This document shows positions 42,956 through 51,379 of a stretch of 64,000 nt of DNA, in pieces. How positions within the stretch are numbered: the first letter of the stretch is position 1; every line of letters begins with the position of its first letter. This stretch comes from an uncultured Alistipes sp. (GTDB lineage: Bacteria > Bacteroidota > Bacteroidia > Bacteroidales > UBA932). Where the stretch lies: assembly GCA_900544195.1 (NCBI GenBank), contig UQUJ01000003.1, forward strand, positions 26,512 to 90,511, in the 5' to 3' direction. Made by a program: the position numbers and the translations under genes. The notes below the pieces were generated by a model, which was given only the letters and a program-made list of their open reading frames with translations, made no database searches and was not told the DNA's origin.

Positions 42956-44164
42956 TTAAGGATTATCCAGCCCGGAAATGATTTCCAGGCAAAAAACCAG
43001 AGCCTGCATCGCGTGATCGTTGAGGATCACCAGCGGCTCCGGACATATTCCAAGGAAAGACAGCGCGATTGTGGCCACGGAAAGGGTCATGATCGCGCTT
43101 GTCAGTGGAAGGGCGACCAAGTTGGTCAGTATGAAGTACTTCGGAAAAGTGTGGAAATAGTACCACGCCAGCGGGCCGGTGAATATCTGGCAGGAGATGG
43201 AGAGCATGGCGGCGTTCCAAATCTTGCGGAAAGGATTGAACCTTGACAGTCTGGAGCCGCTTGGGGCCGGGTAAATCCGTTCCATAGTGGGATAGAGCAG
43301 GAATATTCCAGCCATTGCCATGTAGGAGAGCTGGAAACCTACGGAACTGATTACATCCGGTTTTAGCGCCAGTTGAACCGTCAGCGCGGCCAGCAGCACC
43401 CTTACGGGTTCCCTTTTCCTGCCAAGCAGTCTGGCGGTCTCGTTGATTGTGATGAACAGGAACGCCCTGATGATGGATGGCGTGGCACCGGTCATGATGG
43501 AGTAGAAAAGTGCCGCCACGATGATCAATGAATATCTCGATTTTCTGGCCTTCGGGCTGTTCCCAAGCGGCGATGTCAGTCTGGTCAGAAGAAGATAGAG
43601 CACACCCAGATGCAATCCGGAGAGGGCGAGAATATGCGAGGCTCCGCTGTCTCTGAATATTCCCGTGATCTCTTTCGGAAGGTCGCTTTTGTCGCCGGTC
43701 AGCAAGGCTTTCACCAGTGGTCCAGTGGTCTCCGACGGGTATGGAATGGCATCGATTGTGGCGCGTAGGTGTCCTACGGCTTTGGCGGCCGCTGTGCTGA
43801 CAATGCCGCTGCCATATTCAGGAATCCCGCTTGCGATGTGATAATTCAACGAGCAGAATATTCCCGTGACTATGAATATTCCCGCAAAGAATATCCGCCG
43901 GCCGCTGAGCCTGCCTAAGCGCGTCAGCCTGCCGAGGCGCGGTTGGTTCGACAGGCTCACCAACCGCTTTCCGCTCCGGTCGCTGAGCTTGTCGAAGCGC
44001 ACCAATAAGGTAGTTGTACAAATGAGAACAAGGAGAATCGAACTAGTGATGAACGGCAGTCCGCCGGAAAGAAAAGGACACAGAACCGCCCCCGTCGCGA
44101 CCCCGGCCGCGAAAGGAACACTGATCCCCATGATATCTCTCGCCTCAACCATATCACTGTCCAT
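42956..44164 (-). CDS. ComEC/Rec2-type membrane protein, short form
   Basis: A 402-residue protein with about ten membrane helices. The competence-domain core is present: GDKSDLPKEITGIFRDSGASHILALSGLHLGVLY and the MTGATPSIIRAFLF motif of ComEC. It lacks the C-terminal metallo-beta-lactamase domain of full ComEC, and the N-terminal OB region looks short. In other bacteria ComEC is the channel for single-stranded DNA uptake. A 98-base stretch (43903-44000) of REP-like palindromes is read through in frame and adds about 33 residues (RLGRLTRLGRLSG-type). The start MDSDMV could also be the M at residue 5. Confidence 0.75.
   Translation of the reverse strand: MDSDMVEARDIMGISVPFAAGVATGAVLCPFLSGGLPFITSSILLVLICTTTLLVRFDKLSDRSGKRLVSLSNQPRLGRLTRLGRLSGRRIFFAGIFIVTGIFCSLNYHIASGIPEYGSGIVSTAAAKAVGHLRATIDAIPYPSETTGPLVKALLTGDKSDLPKEITGIFRDSGASHILALSGLHLGVLYLLLTRLTSPLGNSPKARKSRYSLIIVAALFYSIMTGATPSIIRAFLFITINETARLLGRKREPVRVLLAALTVQLALKPDVISSVGFQLSYMAMAGIFLLYPTMERIYPAPSGSRLSRFNPFRKIWNAAMLSISCQIFTGPLAWYYFHTFPKYFILTNLVALPLTSAIMTLSVATIALSFLGICPEPLVILNDHAMQALVFCLEIISGLDNP
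43903..44000. repeat. REP-like palindromic repeat array inside comEC
   Basis: At least four units occur in a row: CGCTGAGCCTGCCTAAGCGC, GTCAGCCTGCCGAGGCGC, GGTTCGACAGGCTCACC and CGCTGAGCTTGTCGAAGCGC, some inverted relative to others. The same CGCTGAGCCTNNCGAAGCG core recurs at 62235-62271. It translates through without breaking the frame. Confidence 0.8.
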
Positions 44165-44168
44165 TATT

Positions 44169-44201
44169 TTGTCAAAAATAGTGATTAATTTGCTATCTTT
44201 G
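44169..44201 (+). promoter_or_regulatory. Promoter for the acetate kinase operon
   Basis: TTG at 44169-44171, 22 bases, then TATCTTTG at 44194-44201. The ATG follows at 44231. Confidence 0.55.
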
Positions 44202-44230
44202 TCAGTACAATTACATAAATTTCAAACGGA

Positions 44231-45445
44231 ATGATTATTCTTGTTATCAATTGCGGAAGCTCTTCGATCAAGTACCAGCTGCTTGACATGAAGAACGATG
44301 ACGTTTACTCCCTTTTGGCCAAAGGTATAGTTGAGAAGATAGGCCTTGAATGCGGAAGACTCCAGCACACTCCTGTAGGTAAGGAAAAGGTTGTCAAGGA
44401 TCTTCCTGTGCCGGACCACACAGTCGGAATGCAGATTGTGCTTGACGCCCTTATCGACAAGGATCACGGTGTGCTCAAGTCATTCGACGACATTGAAGCT
44501 GTCGGCCACAGAATCGTGCAGGGTGCCGATTTCTTCTCCGGAAGCGCCATCGTGGACGAGGATGTCATCAAGAAGATCGACTTCTGCTGCGACTTCGCCC
44601 CTCTCCACAACCCGGCCCACCTGCTTGGTATCAGGGCTTGCCAGGCGGTTCTGCCTTCAGTGCCTCAGGTCGTGACGTTCGACACCGCCTTCCATCAGAC
44701 GATGCCGCCTTACGCCTACATGTACGGCCTCCCTTATGAATATTATGACAAGTACCACATCCGCCGCTACGGCGCCCACGGAACGAGCCATCAGTTCGTG
44801 GCGAAGAAGGGCGCTGAGATGGTCGGCCTTGATCTGAACAACTCAAGGATCATAACCTGCCACATCGGTAACGGAAGCTCCATCACCGCTATCGTGAACG
44901 GAAAGTCAATCGACACCTCTATGGGTCTCACTCCGCTTGAGGGTCTGGTCATGGGAACCCGCTGCGGCGACGTGGACGCAAACGCCGTCCTCTACATGAT
45001 GAAGAAGGAGAATCTCACTCCTGATCAGATGTACGACATCGTGAACAAGAAGAGCGGTTTCCTCGGAGTCTCCCGGAAGACATCCGACGCCCGTGAGCTG
45101 GACGAGCTCGCCAACAACGGCGACCGCCAGGCCAAGCTTGTACTCAAGATGCTGACATTCCAGATGATCAAGTACATCGGAGCCTACACCGCCGAGATGA
45201 ACGGAGTTGACGCCATCTTCTTCACCGGCGGTATCGGCGAGCACAACAGCCGTCTGCGCCGCAGGGTCTGCGAGAACTTCACCTATCTCGGACTTGCATT
45301 CGACTACGAGGCCAACACCGCCTGGGGAGTTGACACGGTGATCTCCCTGCCGGATTCCAAGGTCAAGGTCGCCCTTGTCACCACCGACGAGGAACTCGTC
45401 ATCGCGCGCGACACCATGCACCTCGTGCAGAGCATGGATGAATAG
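44231..45445 (+). CDS. ackA: Acetate kinase
   Basis: A 404-residue ASKHA-fold kinase that makes acetate and ATP from acetyl phosphate. It has the start LVINCGSSSIKYQLLD, VTFDTAFHQTMPPYAYMYGLP, the HGTSHQFV substrate region, CHIGNGSSITAI and the FTGGIGEHNSRLR motif. It is followed after 25 bases by an acyl-phosphate transferase, giving the usual two-gene substrate-level ATP route. Similar enzymes that use butyrate or propionate exist, but the length and motifs favour acetate. Confidence 0.92.
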   Translation: MIILVINCGSSSIKYQLLDMKNDDVYSLLAKGIVEKIGLECGRLQHTPVGKEKVVKDLPVPDHTVGMQIVLDALIDKDHGVLKSFDDIEAVGHRIVQGADFFSGSAIVDEDVIKKIDFCCDFAPLHNPAHLLGIRACQAVLPSVPQVVTFDTAFHQTMPPYAYMYGLPYEYYDKYHIRRYGAHGTSHQFVAKKGAEMVGLDLNNSRIITCHIGNGSSITAIVNGKSIDTSMGLTPLEGLVMGTRCGDVDANAVLYMMKKENLTPDQMYDIVNKKSGFLGVSRKTSDARELDELANNGDRQAKLVLKMLTFQMIKYIGAYTAEMNGVDAIFFTGGIGEHNSRLRRRVCENFTYLGLAFDYEANTAWGVDTVISLPDSKVKVALVTTDEELVIARDTMHLVQSMDE

Positions 45446-45470
45446 AATCAATCTAAAAAAAAGAAATATC

Positions 45471-46382
45471 ATGATCACAAAATTCGCTGACGTATTCGCC
45501 GACCTCAAAGAGAAAGGCGTATGCAAAAGATTGGTGGCCGCCTGGGCTGTTGACGAGCACACGATTGTGGCTTGCGCCAAGGCTTCGGAGTTGGGTTTCG
45601 TGAAAGTTACCCTTGTAGGTGACAAGGAACTCATCAGAGAGACCTGCCAGAAGAACGACATCGACATCGAACTCTTCGAGATTGTCAACGAGCCGGTTGA
45701 ACTCAAGGCTGTCTCAAAGGCCGTTCAGCTTGTTCACGATGGTGAGGGCGATGTCCTGATGAAAGGGCTTTGCTCCACGGACAAGTTCCTCCGCGCTATT
45801 CTCAACAAGGAGACCGGACTTCTCCCTCAGAAGGGCGTGCTCAGCCATGTCGGTGTCATCGAAAGCCCTAACTATCACAAACTCCTCTTCCTGTCAGACA
45901 TGGCCGTGATTCCTCTTCCTGACTTCCGCCAGAAGGTGAAGATCGCCGGTTATCTCGTGGGGGTGGCCAAGTCATTCGGCATCTCAAAGCCAAAGCTGGC
46001 GTTCATCGCCGCATCCGAGCAGGTGCTTGATTCCATGCCTGCCTGCATGGAGGCCGCCGCTCTCGCCAAGATGGTTGACCGCGGACAGATCAAGGGCTGT
46101 GTCGCTGACGGCCCTCTGGCTCTGGATGTCGCGATCGACAAGGAGTCTGTGGAGATCAAGAAACTTGTCAGCCCGGTTGCCGGTGACGCTGACTGTCTTG
46201 AGTTCCCTAACATCGAGTCCGCCAATGTGTTCTGGAAGACAAACTCCAAACTCGCCACTGGTGTTAAGCAGGCTGGAATGCTCGTCGGAACGACTGTCCC
46301 TTGCGTGCTCGCGAGCCGCGCTGACAGCGTTGACACCAAACTGAACTCCATCGCGGAGGCCGTGATGTTTGTCAACAAGTAG
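45471..46382 (+). CDS. Phosphate acyltransferase (Ptb/Pta type)
   Basis: About 303 residues with the phosphate acetyl/butyryltransferase fold: KVTLVGDKELIRETCQ near the start, GDVLMKGLCSTDKFLRAILNKE in the middle and GCVADGPLALDVAIDKES toward the end. Its short length and sequence resemble phosphate butyryltransferase as much as Pta. With the neighbouring acetate kinase it would convert acyl-CoA to acyl phosphate; the acyl group is uncertain. ATG 45471 is chosen because the upstream in-frame extension overlaps ackA. Its stop lies 2 bases from the convergent gene. Confidence 0.83.
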   Translation: MITKFADVFADLKEKGVCKRLVAAWAVDEHTIVACAKASELGFVKVTLVGDKELIRETCQKNDIDIELFEIVNEPVELKAVSKAVQLVHDGEGDVLMKGLCSTDKFLRAILNKETGLLPQKGVLSHVGVIESPNYHKLLFLSDMAVIPLPDFRQKVKIAGYLVGVAKSFGISKPKLAFIAASEQVLDSMPACMEAAALAKMVDRGQIKGCVADGPLALDVAIDKESVEIKKLVSPVAGDADCLEFPNIESANVFWKTNSKLATGVKQAGMLVGTTVPCVLASRADSVDTKLNSIAEAVMFVNK

Positions 46383-46384
46383 TA

Positions 46385-47725
46385 TTAATAATCAAACCAT
46401 TCCTCATCACTTGAAGTATTTTGATGAGGCGGATAGAACATATTCCTCGGAGGAAACTTCGAGGAATATTTCATTCTGAGCCTGTCGAAAAGCTCGGCCG
46501 TGTGGCGCGCAAGTCCCGGCCCTTTGTAAGTGCTTGTGTTGGAGATGAATATCCAGCACTCCCCGTCAGGGAAGTACTTGATCAGCGCGCTGGTTCCGGC
46601 GAACGTGCCGGTACGTGTCCAGTAACCGTCCTTGGTGTCGTTCCATCCGAGGGAGTAGGTGCTCTCGTCAAAATATTCAGTCATCAGATCCACGCTCTCC
46701 CGGCTGATGATGTCCGGGACTTCCGGTCTCCCGTCAATAGATGCCACAAACAGAGCCAGCTCCGGCGTGGAGGCCGCCCATGCGCCCGCTCCGGAAAGAC
46801 CTGTCACGTTGTTGCCGCCGTAGCATCGGGTGACTTTCCTGCCGCTGTTGTTGAATTCTTCCGCCGGTTCGTCATCGTGCTGGACGTAGTAGCGTGTCTC
46901 GTTGGGGAGCTTGTGCTTGTAGTAGTTGCCTGCGATGTGGAAATCGACACATCCGGCCGGCCGAAGGACATTCTCCTGCAGGAATGTCTCGTAGTCCATC
47001 CCGCTGACCTTCTCAATCACCATGGAAAGAGCCAGATAGCCGAAGTTTGAATATTCCTGCGCGGTTCCCGGAACGAATTTCAACCGTCTTTTCAGTTGGA
47101 TCTCCATCAACTGTTCCTGTGTGGGAGCCTCGCTCCAACCGTTCTGCATCATGATCCAACGTGTGGAGAACATCGGATCTCCGCCACGTCTGGAGAATCC
47201 GCCCTTGTGGCGCAGCAGGTCCTCGACTGTTATCCTGTAGTAGAGGGTGTCCTTGATGGCCGCGTTGTAGGTGGAGTCGTTCAGGATTCCGTCAGGGCCG
47301 AAGACATGATCCTTGATGTTGAGAAGTCCTCTGTCCTGAAGCACCATTATCCCTGCGGCTGTCACCAGTTTGGACACGGAAGCCATTCTCAGGATGTTCC
47401 CCGGCTGCATCTCAAGGCCAGAGTCCGCCTCGCCGTAGCCTTTCGCGAAAAGCAGGGAATCGTTCCTCATTACGGACAGTGACGCACCGTGTATGGCCCA
47501 GTAGGTCAGGTAGTTCTTTACCATCCTGTCGAATCCGGCCAATGAGGACGTGTCCGACATCTCGTTTGTCAGGGTCACGTTGAGGTTGACCGGCACAGGG
47601 CGGGATTCCCGCTCCGCCGACGCTCTTTTCCCGAATGCGGATTTCCCGGCGATGACGACAATCAGCGTGGCGACAAGTCCCGCCACGGAAATCAAGAGTA
47701 TCCTCCTGGTTCTGGAATCCGACAT
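46385..47725 (-). CDS. Serine hydrolase, beta-lactamase fold
   Basis: A 446-residue protein with an N-terminal membrane anchor (RRILLISVAGLVATLIVVIAG) and a class C-like serine domain outside. The catalytic SxxK is in SVSKLVTAAG (about residue 117) and YxN is in YSNFGYLALSM. A late TRTGTFAGT motif may be the third element. Such enzymes are more often esterases or peptidases than resistance enzymes. It is the last gene of a six-gene reverse operon, 4 bases from the kinase gene. Confidence 0.8.
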   Translation of the reverse strand: MSDSRTRRILLISVAGLVATLIVVIAGKSAFGKRASAERESRPVPVNLNVTLTNEMSDTSSLAGFDRMVKNYLTYWAIHGASLSVMRNDSLLFAKGYGEADSGLEMQPGNILRMASVSKLVTAAGIMVLQDRGLLNIKDHVFGPDGILNDSTYNAAIKDTLYYRITVEDLLRHKGGFSRRGGDPMFSTRWIMMQNGWSEAPTQEQLMEIQLKRRLKFVPGTAQEYSNFGYLALSMVIEKVSGMDYETFLQENVLRPAGCVDFHIAGNYYKHKLPNETRYYVQHDDEPAEEFNNSGRKVTRCYGGNNVTGLSGAGAWAASTPELALFVASIDGRPEVPDIISRESVDLMTEYFDESTYSLGWNDTKDGYWTRTGTFAGTSALIKYFPDGECWIFISNTSTYKGPGLARHTAELFDRLRMKYSSKFPPRNMFYPPHQNTSSDEEWFDY

Positions 47726-47729
47726 ATTC

Positions 47730-48347
47730 CTAAATCAATTCCGCTTTTTTGCCGAAGTCGATGATGAAACCGGCTGTTCCGTCTATCCCGAGAATCGAAG
47801 AGTCGATGCAGAGGTCGTAGTCTGACGCGGCTCCCCAGTTGCCGAATGTGAAGAAGTTGTAGTAGGTCTCCCTTGTCCTGTCTTGGCGAGAGATCCTGGA
47901 CCGCGCTTCCTCCGGGGAGATGTTCAATCTTTCCGAAACTCTTTTCACGCGGTCTTCCGACGGAGCTGTGACGAACACGTCAAGACATTTCAGATCGCGG
48001 AGAATATAGTTGGAACACCTGCCTACGAAGATCGCGGAGCCTTTCGCCGCCAGGTTCCTGATCACTTCGCTTTGGATCTTGAACAGTTCGTTGTCGCCGA
48101 CGTAGTTCCGCGCGCCGCCGAATCTTCCGGTGTCGAAGAAGGATGAAATGTTGAAGATGCTCCTCTTCTCATCGCTGCGCTCGAACAGTTCCTTGCTGAA
48201 TCCGCTCTCGTCCGCAGCCCTTGAAATCAATTCATTATCGTAAACGGGGATGCCAAGGATCTCGCTGATCCTCAACGCGACGAGCTTGCCGCCGCTTCCG
48301 AACTGGCGTCCGATGTTGATTATCGTGTTTTGTCCGTTCATATTCAT
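47730..48347 (-). CDS. Cytidylate kinase-like protein
   Basis: A 205-residue P-loop protein of the cytidylate kinase-like (AAK_33) family, with Walker A INIGRQFGSGGKLVA (about residue 10), DNELISRAADESG and SEDRVKRVSERLNISPEEA. It looks like a nucleoside monophosphate kinase but lacks clear lid motifs of Cmk. ATG 48347 or 48341 could serve. It lies 7 bases from the MATE gene. Confidence 0.8.
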   Translation of the reverse strand: MNMNGQNTIINIGRQFGSGGKLVALRISEILGIPVYDNELISRAADESGFSKELFERSDEKRSIFNISSFFDTGRFGGARNYVGDNELFKIQSEVIRNLAAKGSAIFVGRCSNYILRDLKCLDVFVTAPSEDRVKRVSERLNISPEEARSRISRQDRTRETYYNFFTFGNWGAASDYDLCIDSSILGIDGTAGFIIDFGKKAELI

Positions 48348-48353
48348 TGGTTT

Positions 48354-49751
48354 TTAAGAGATCGCACTCCCAAGAATCGTTGGTTCGTCCCCGTCCTTGA
48401 GTCTGCTGAATTTGCGCATGAGGTTGCCGATCATGATCAGTGTCGTGACACAGGCCAGTGCATCAGAGATCGGGAACGCCGCGAACACTCCATGAATGCC
48501 AAAGAACGGCGGCATCAGGTACAGCAGCGGCACAAGGTAAAGCAGCTGGCGGCTGAGGGACAGGAATATTGACTTCCGGACCATTCCGAGGCTTTGGAAC
48601 AGGTTGGTCGATACCATCTGCCAGCCCACAATCAGCACAACCGGATTCATCACTCTCAACCCTTTCTCCGCCACCTCTTTAAGGCTTGGGTCATTGGTGA
48701 AGATGCTGACCATCGCTCCCGGGAAGAACTCCGAGGCGATGAACCAGAAACCGGTTACGATAGTGGCCCACATCGACGTGCGCAGGAAGACCTCGCGGAC
48801 TCTTGAATATTTCCTCGCCCCGAAATTGTACCCTGCGATAGGCTGCATTCCCTGGTTGAATCCCATCACCACCATGATGAACAGGAAGTTGATCCTGTTG
48901 ATGATGCCGAACGCACCGATGGCAAGGTCGCCGCCGTACTTGAGCAGCTGCTGGTTGATGAACATTGTCACGATGCAGGAGGCCGAGTTCATCAGGAAAG
49001 GCCCCATGCCGATTGACAATGAATCCTTCGCGATTCTCCACTCCAGACTGAAGAACCCTTTCGGCAGTCGCAGGACATTGTCCTTCCGTGTGAAGTAGTA
49101 GATTGAATATGCCAGCGAGACGGCCTGGCAGATCACCGTCGCCAAAGCGGCTCCGCGCACACCCATCCCGAATGTGAAAATGAATATCGGGTCCAGGATG
49201 CTGTTGAGGATCACCGTGAAAAGGGTCAGCCCCATCGCCATCTTCGGATTGCCGGAAGACCGGATGATGCTGTTCAGACCGAAGTAAAGATGGGTGATGA
49301 CATTCCCGTAGAGAATGATCTCCATGTAGTCCCTTGCGTATTTCAAGGTGTTGGCGCTTGCCCCGAAGAAGTTAAGGATGGGATCCAGGAACATCAGGCA
49401 GAACACGGTGAAAAGGAGTCCCACGATGCAGTTCAGGGTCACTTCGTTTGCCAGGACCTTGTTGGCGATCCTATAGTTCCGCTGCCCGAGCAGCACGGAG
49501 ATCATCGTCGCCGCTCCGACACCGACGAGGGTACCCAGCGCAGTGCTGAGGTTCATCAGCGGGAAGGTTACGGCAAGCCCCGAGATGGCCAGCGATCCGG
49601 TTTCGGGAATATGCCCGATGTAGATGCTGTCCACCATATTATACAGAGAAGACGCAGTCATGGCGATGATTCCAGGGACTGCGTACTTCTTGAGCAATTG
49701 TCCTATGCTCTCACTTCCAAGCTCCGTCGGGGCTGTCTGTGTCTGTGACAT
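48354..49751 (-). CDS. MATE-family multidrug efflux transporter
   Basis: A 465-residue protein of the MATE type with about twelve membrane helices, the start IGQLLKKYAVPGIIAMTASSLYNMVDSIYIGH, GQRNYRIANKVLANEV and GYNFGARKYSRVREVF. It probably exports drugs or metabolites driven by an ion gradient. The ATG at 49751 is chosen because further upstream sequence lies over the FKBP gene. Confidence 0.9.
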   Translation of the reverse strand: MSQTQTAPTELGSESIGQLLKKYAVPGIIAMTASSLYNMVDSIYIGHIPETGSLAISGLAVTFPLMNLSTALGTLVGVGAATMISVLLGQRNYRIANKVLANEVTLNCIVGLLFTVFCLMFLDPILNFFGASANTLKYARDYMEIILYGNVITHLYFGLNSIIRSSGNPKMAMGLTLFTVILNSILDPIFIFTFGMGVRGAALATVICQAVSLAYSIYYFTRKDNVLRLPKGFFSLEWRIAKDSLSIGMGPFLMNSASCIVTMFINQQLLKYGGDLAIGAFGIINRINFLFIMVVMGFNQGMQPIAGYNFGARKYSRVREVFLRTSMWATIVTGFWFIASEFFPGAMVSIFTNDPSLKEVAEKGLRVMNPVVLIVGWQMVSTNLFQSLGMVRKSIFLSLSRQLLYLVPLLYLMPPFFGIHGVFAAFPISDALACVTTLIMIGNLMRKFSRLKDGDEPTILGSAIS

Positions 49752-49755
49752 ATCC

Positions 49756-50799
49756 TTATGGTTTGTCAACAATTTCAATCTCAAAAGTCAGGGGAGCGTA
49801 TTTCGGGATGGATTTGCCGCTTCCGCTGTAGCCGTAGCCAAGATAGGAGTAGAACGCGCACACGCCCTTTTCGTAGGCCTTCAGTTTTGACAGGCAGTAG
49901 GCGAATCCCTTGATGGTGGTGCTGCCGTTCGAAGAACTTGAGCCACCGAGGGTTATGTCGGAATAATTCTTGTTCAGCTTCACTTGCTGAGGCTGGTATG
50001 TCTTCGATGACGAGTAGATTCCATAGAATTTCGCCGTGTCTTCAACCGTCGTGTCGAAAACCTGCCCGTTCAGCAGTCTTCCCGTGTAGTTGATGTAGAA
50101 CGTTGTGTCGCGCGGCAGGGTTGTGGTGTCGGCCGGCTCCTTGAGCTGTTGGTAGTAGTAGCCGTAGAAGGTGGAATCCACATCGTTCATCCTGTGGGCG
50201 GTGTATCTTTCCAGAGAATCTATCTCCCATTTGTGGATGTCGTCGGTCTTGTCTGTAAGGGTGATGGTGTAGATGACATTGGTTCCGGACTCGTTCTTGA
50301 AATAATCGTCGCCTGTCTCGTAGCCTTCGTCGCCGTCAATGGTCACGTTAAGCCATCCGGGAATGACGGCTGTCCTTGTCCCGCCGACTTTCATGCCTCT
50401 GATCATGTCCAGGATTCCAGCCTGTGTCGCAAGCTCGCTGTTCAGCACCACGGTAGGCCCGTAATAGTTGCCTTTCGTGTAAGAGCCAATCTGTTGCGCC
50501 ACTTTCTCCTCGGATGTGCTTCCGATGTTGCCGTCCAGATCGGTGGCCGTGTACCGGATGAAAAAGTAGAGATCTTTGTCGGAGATGGACGCGCCTGTTC
50601 CCGGTTGGTCGTCAGTGATGTATATTCCCAGACCCGTAGGCTTGACATTCGGAAAATGTGTGTTCAGCCAAGCCTCAAGGTAAAGCTTGTTGTCCCCGTT
50701 CTTTGATTCGGTGACCTCCTTGGCGCACGCGCCGGCCATAGTGATCACGGCGGCCGTGATTCCACAGAACTTGATGATCTTGTTTTTGAGTATGCTCAT
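49756..50799 (-). CDS. FKBP-type peptidyl-prolyl isomerase lipoprotein
   Basis: A 347-residue lipoprotein: lipobox MAGAC (Cys about residue 25), a helical start and two FKBP-like segments. The first is around YFFIRYTATDLDGNIGSTSEEK (65-150). The second is DTTFYINYTGRLLNGQVFDTT (about 240-260) through IKGFAYCLSKLKAYEKG to YSGSGKSIPKYAPLTFEIEIVD. The GKSIP..APL end is the usual FKBP pocket strand. It folds exported proteins in the periplasm. It is co-transcribed with the lipoprotein ahead (16-base gap). Confidence 0.82.
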   Translation of the reverse strand: MSILKNKIIKFCGITAAVITMAGACAKEVTESKNGDNKLYLEAWLNTHFPNVKPTGLGIYITDDQPGTGASISDKDLYFFIRYTATDLDGNIGSTSEEKVAQQIGSYTKGNYYGPTVVLNSELATQAGILDMIRGMKVGGTRTAVIPGWLNVTIDGDEGYETGDDYFKNESGTNVIYTITLTDKTDDIHKWEIDSLERYTAHRMNDVDSTFYGYYYQQLKEPADTTTLPRDTTFYINYTGRLLNGQVFDTTVEDTAKFYGIYSSSKTYQPQQVKLNKNYSDITLGGSSSSNGSTTIKGFAYCLSKLKAYEKGVCAFYSYLGYGYSGSGKSIPKYAPLTFEIEIVDKP

Positions 50800-50815
50800 A
50801 TCAATTTCCTTTCGT

Positions 50816-51379
50816 TTATTTGTTGGTGACGTCCGTTATCCACAAATGATAGGCCAATGCTGAATTTCCTGGCACTGTTCCTGTCTTGTGCTTCCCGAAT
50901 CCGTTTTTCCCGTTGAAGAGAATGTAGCACTCGTCCCCGCTCTTTACTCCGACGATGCCCTTTCTCAGACCTTTCACGAGTTTGTCCCCGGAAAGATCGA
51001 CCGTGCTGACCTTGAACATGGTGGTGTCCGAGACAGTCCATTGCGCCGATTCGGCGATCTCCTTGCTGTTGGTCACGAACATGTTGCCGGAAGACAGGCT
51101 GGAACTCTTGACGCAGTGGCCGGCATAGTAGAACGACACGCTGCCGTTGTCCTCCAACGCCTCGCCTTCGCCCTGCTTCACCGTGACCCTTACCGAACCA
51201 TCGAAGTATTCCACGGTAGCCCCGGAGCCTTCGGGAGCCAGGGAGCTGACGATCGATTCTATGGTCTTGTCCTGCTGCGAATAGGCGTTCTCCGTCTCTG
51301 TCTTGCCGCAGGACGGGGACAACATGGTAAGGACAGCCATGGCGGCCAGTGCCGTTATGATGTGTTGATTCGTTGTCAT
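50816..51379 (-). CDS. Small lipoprotein, FKBP-like
   Basis: A 187-residue lipoprotein with lipobox LSPSC (about residue 24), followed by GKTETENAYSQQDK and a compact domain of FKBP type: VRVTVKQGEGEALEDNGSVSFYYAGHC and LVKGLRKGIVGVKSGDECYI, where the Gly-rich turn matches the flap of FKBP. The GNSALAYHLWITDVTN end corresponds to the IPPNA-like strand. It is probably a periplasmic isomerase or chaperone partner of the next gene. The start overlaps the nrnA-like stop by four bases. Confidence 0.7.
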   Translation of the reverse strand: MTTNQHIITALAAMAVLTMLSPSCGKTETENAYSQQDKTIESIVSSLAPEGSGATVEYFDGSVRVTVKQGEGEALEDNGSVSFYYAGHCVKSSSLSSGNMFVTNSKEIAESAQWTVSDTTMFKVSTVDLSGDKLVKGLRKGIVGVKSGDECYILFNGKNGFGKHKTGTVPGNSALAYHLWITDVTNK

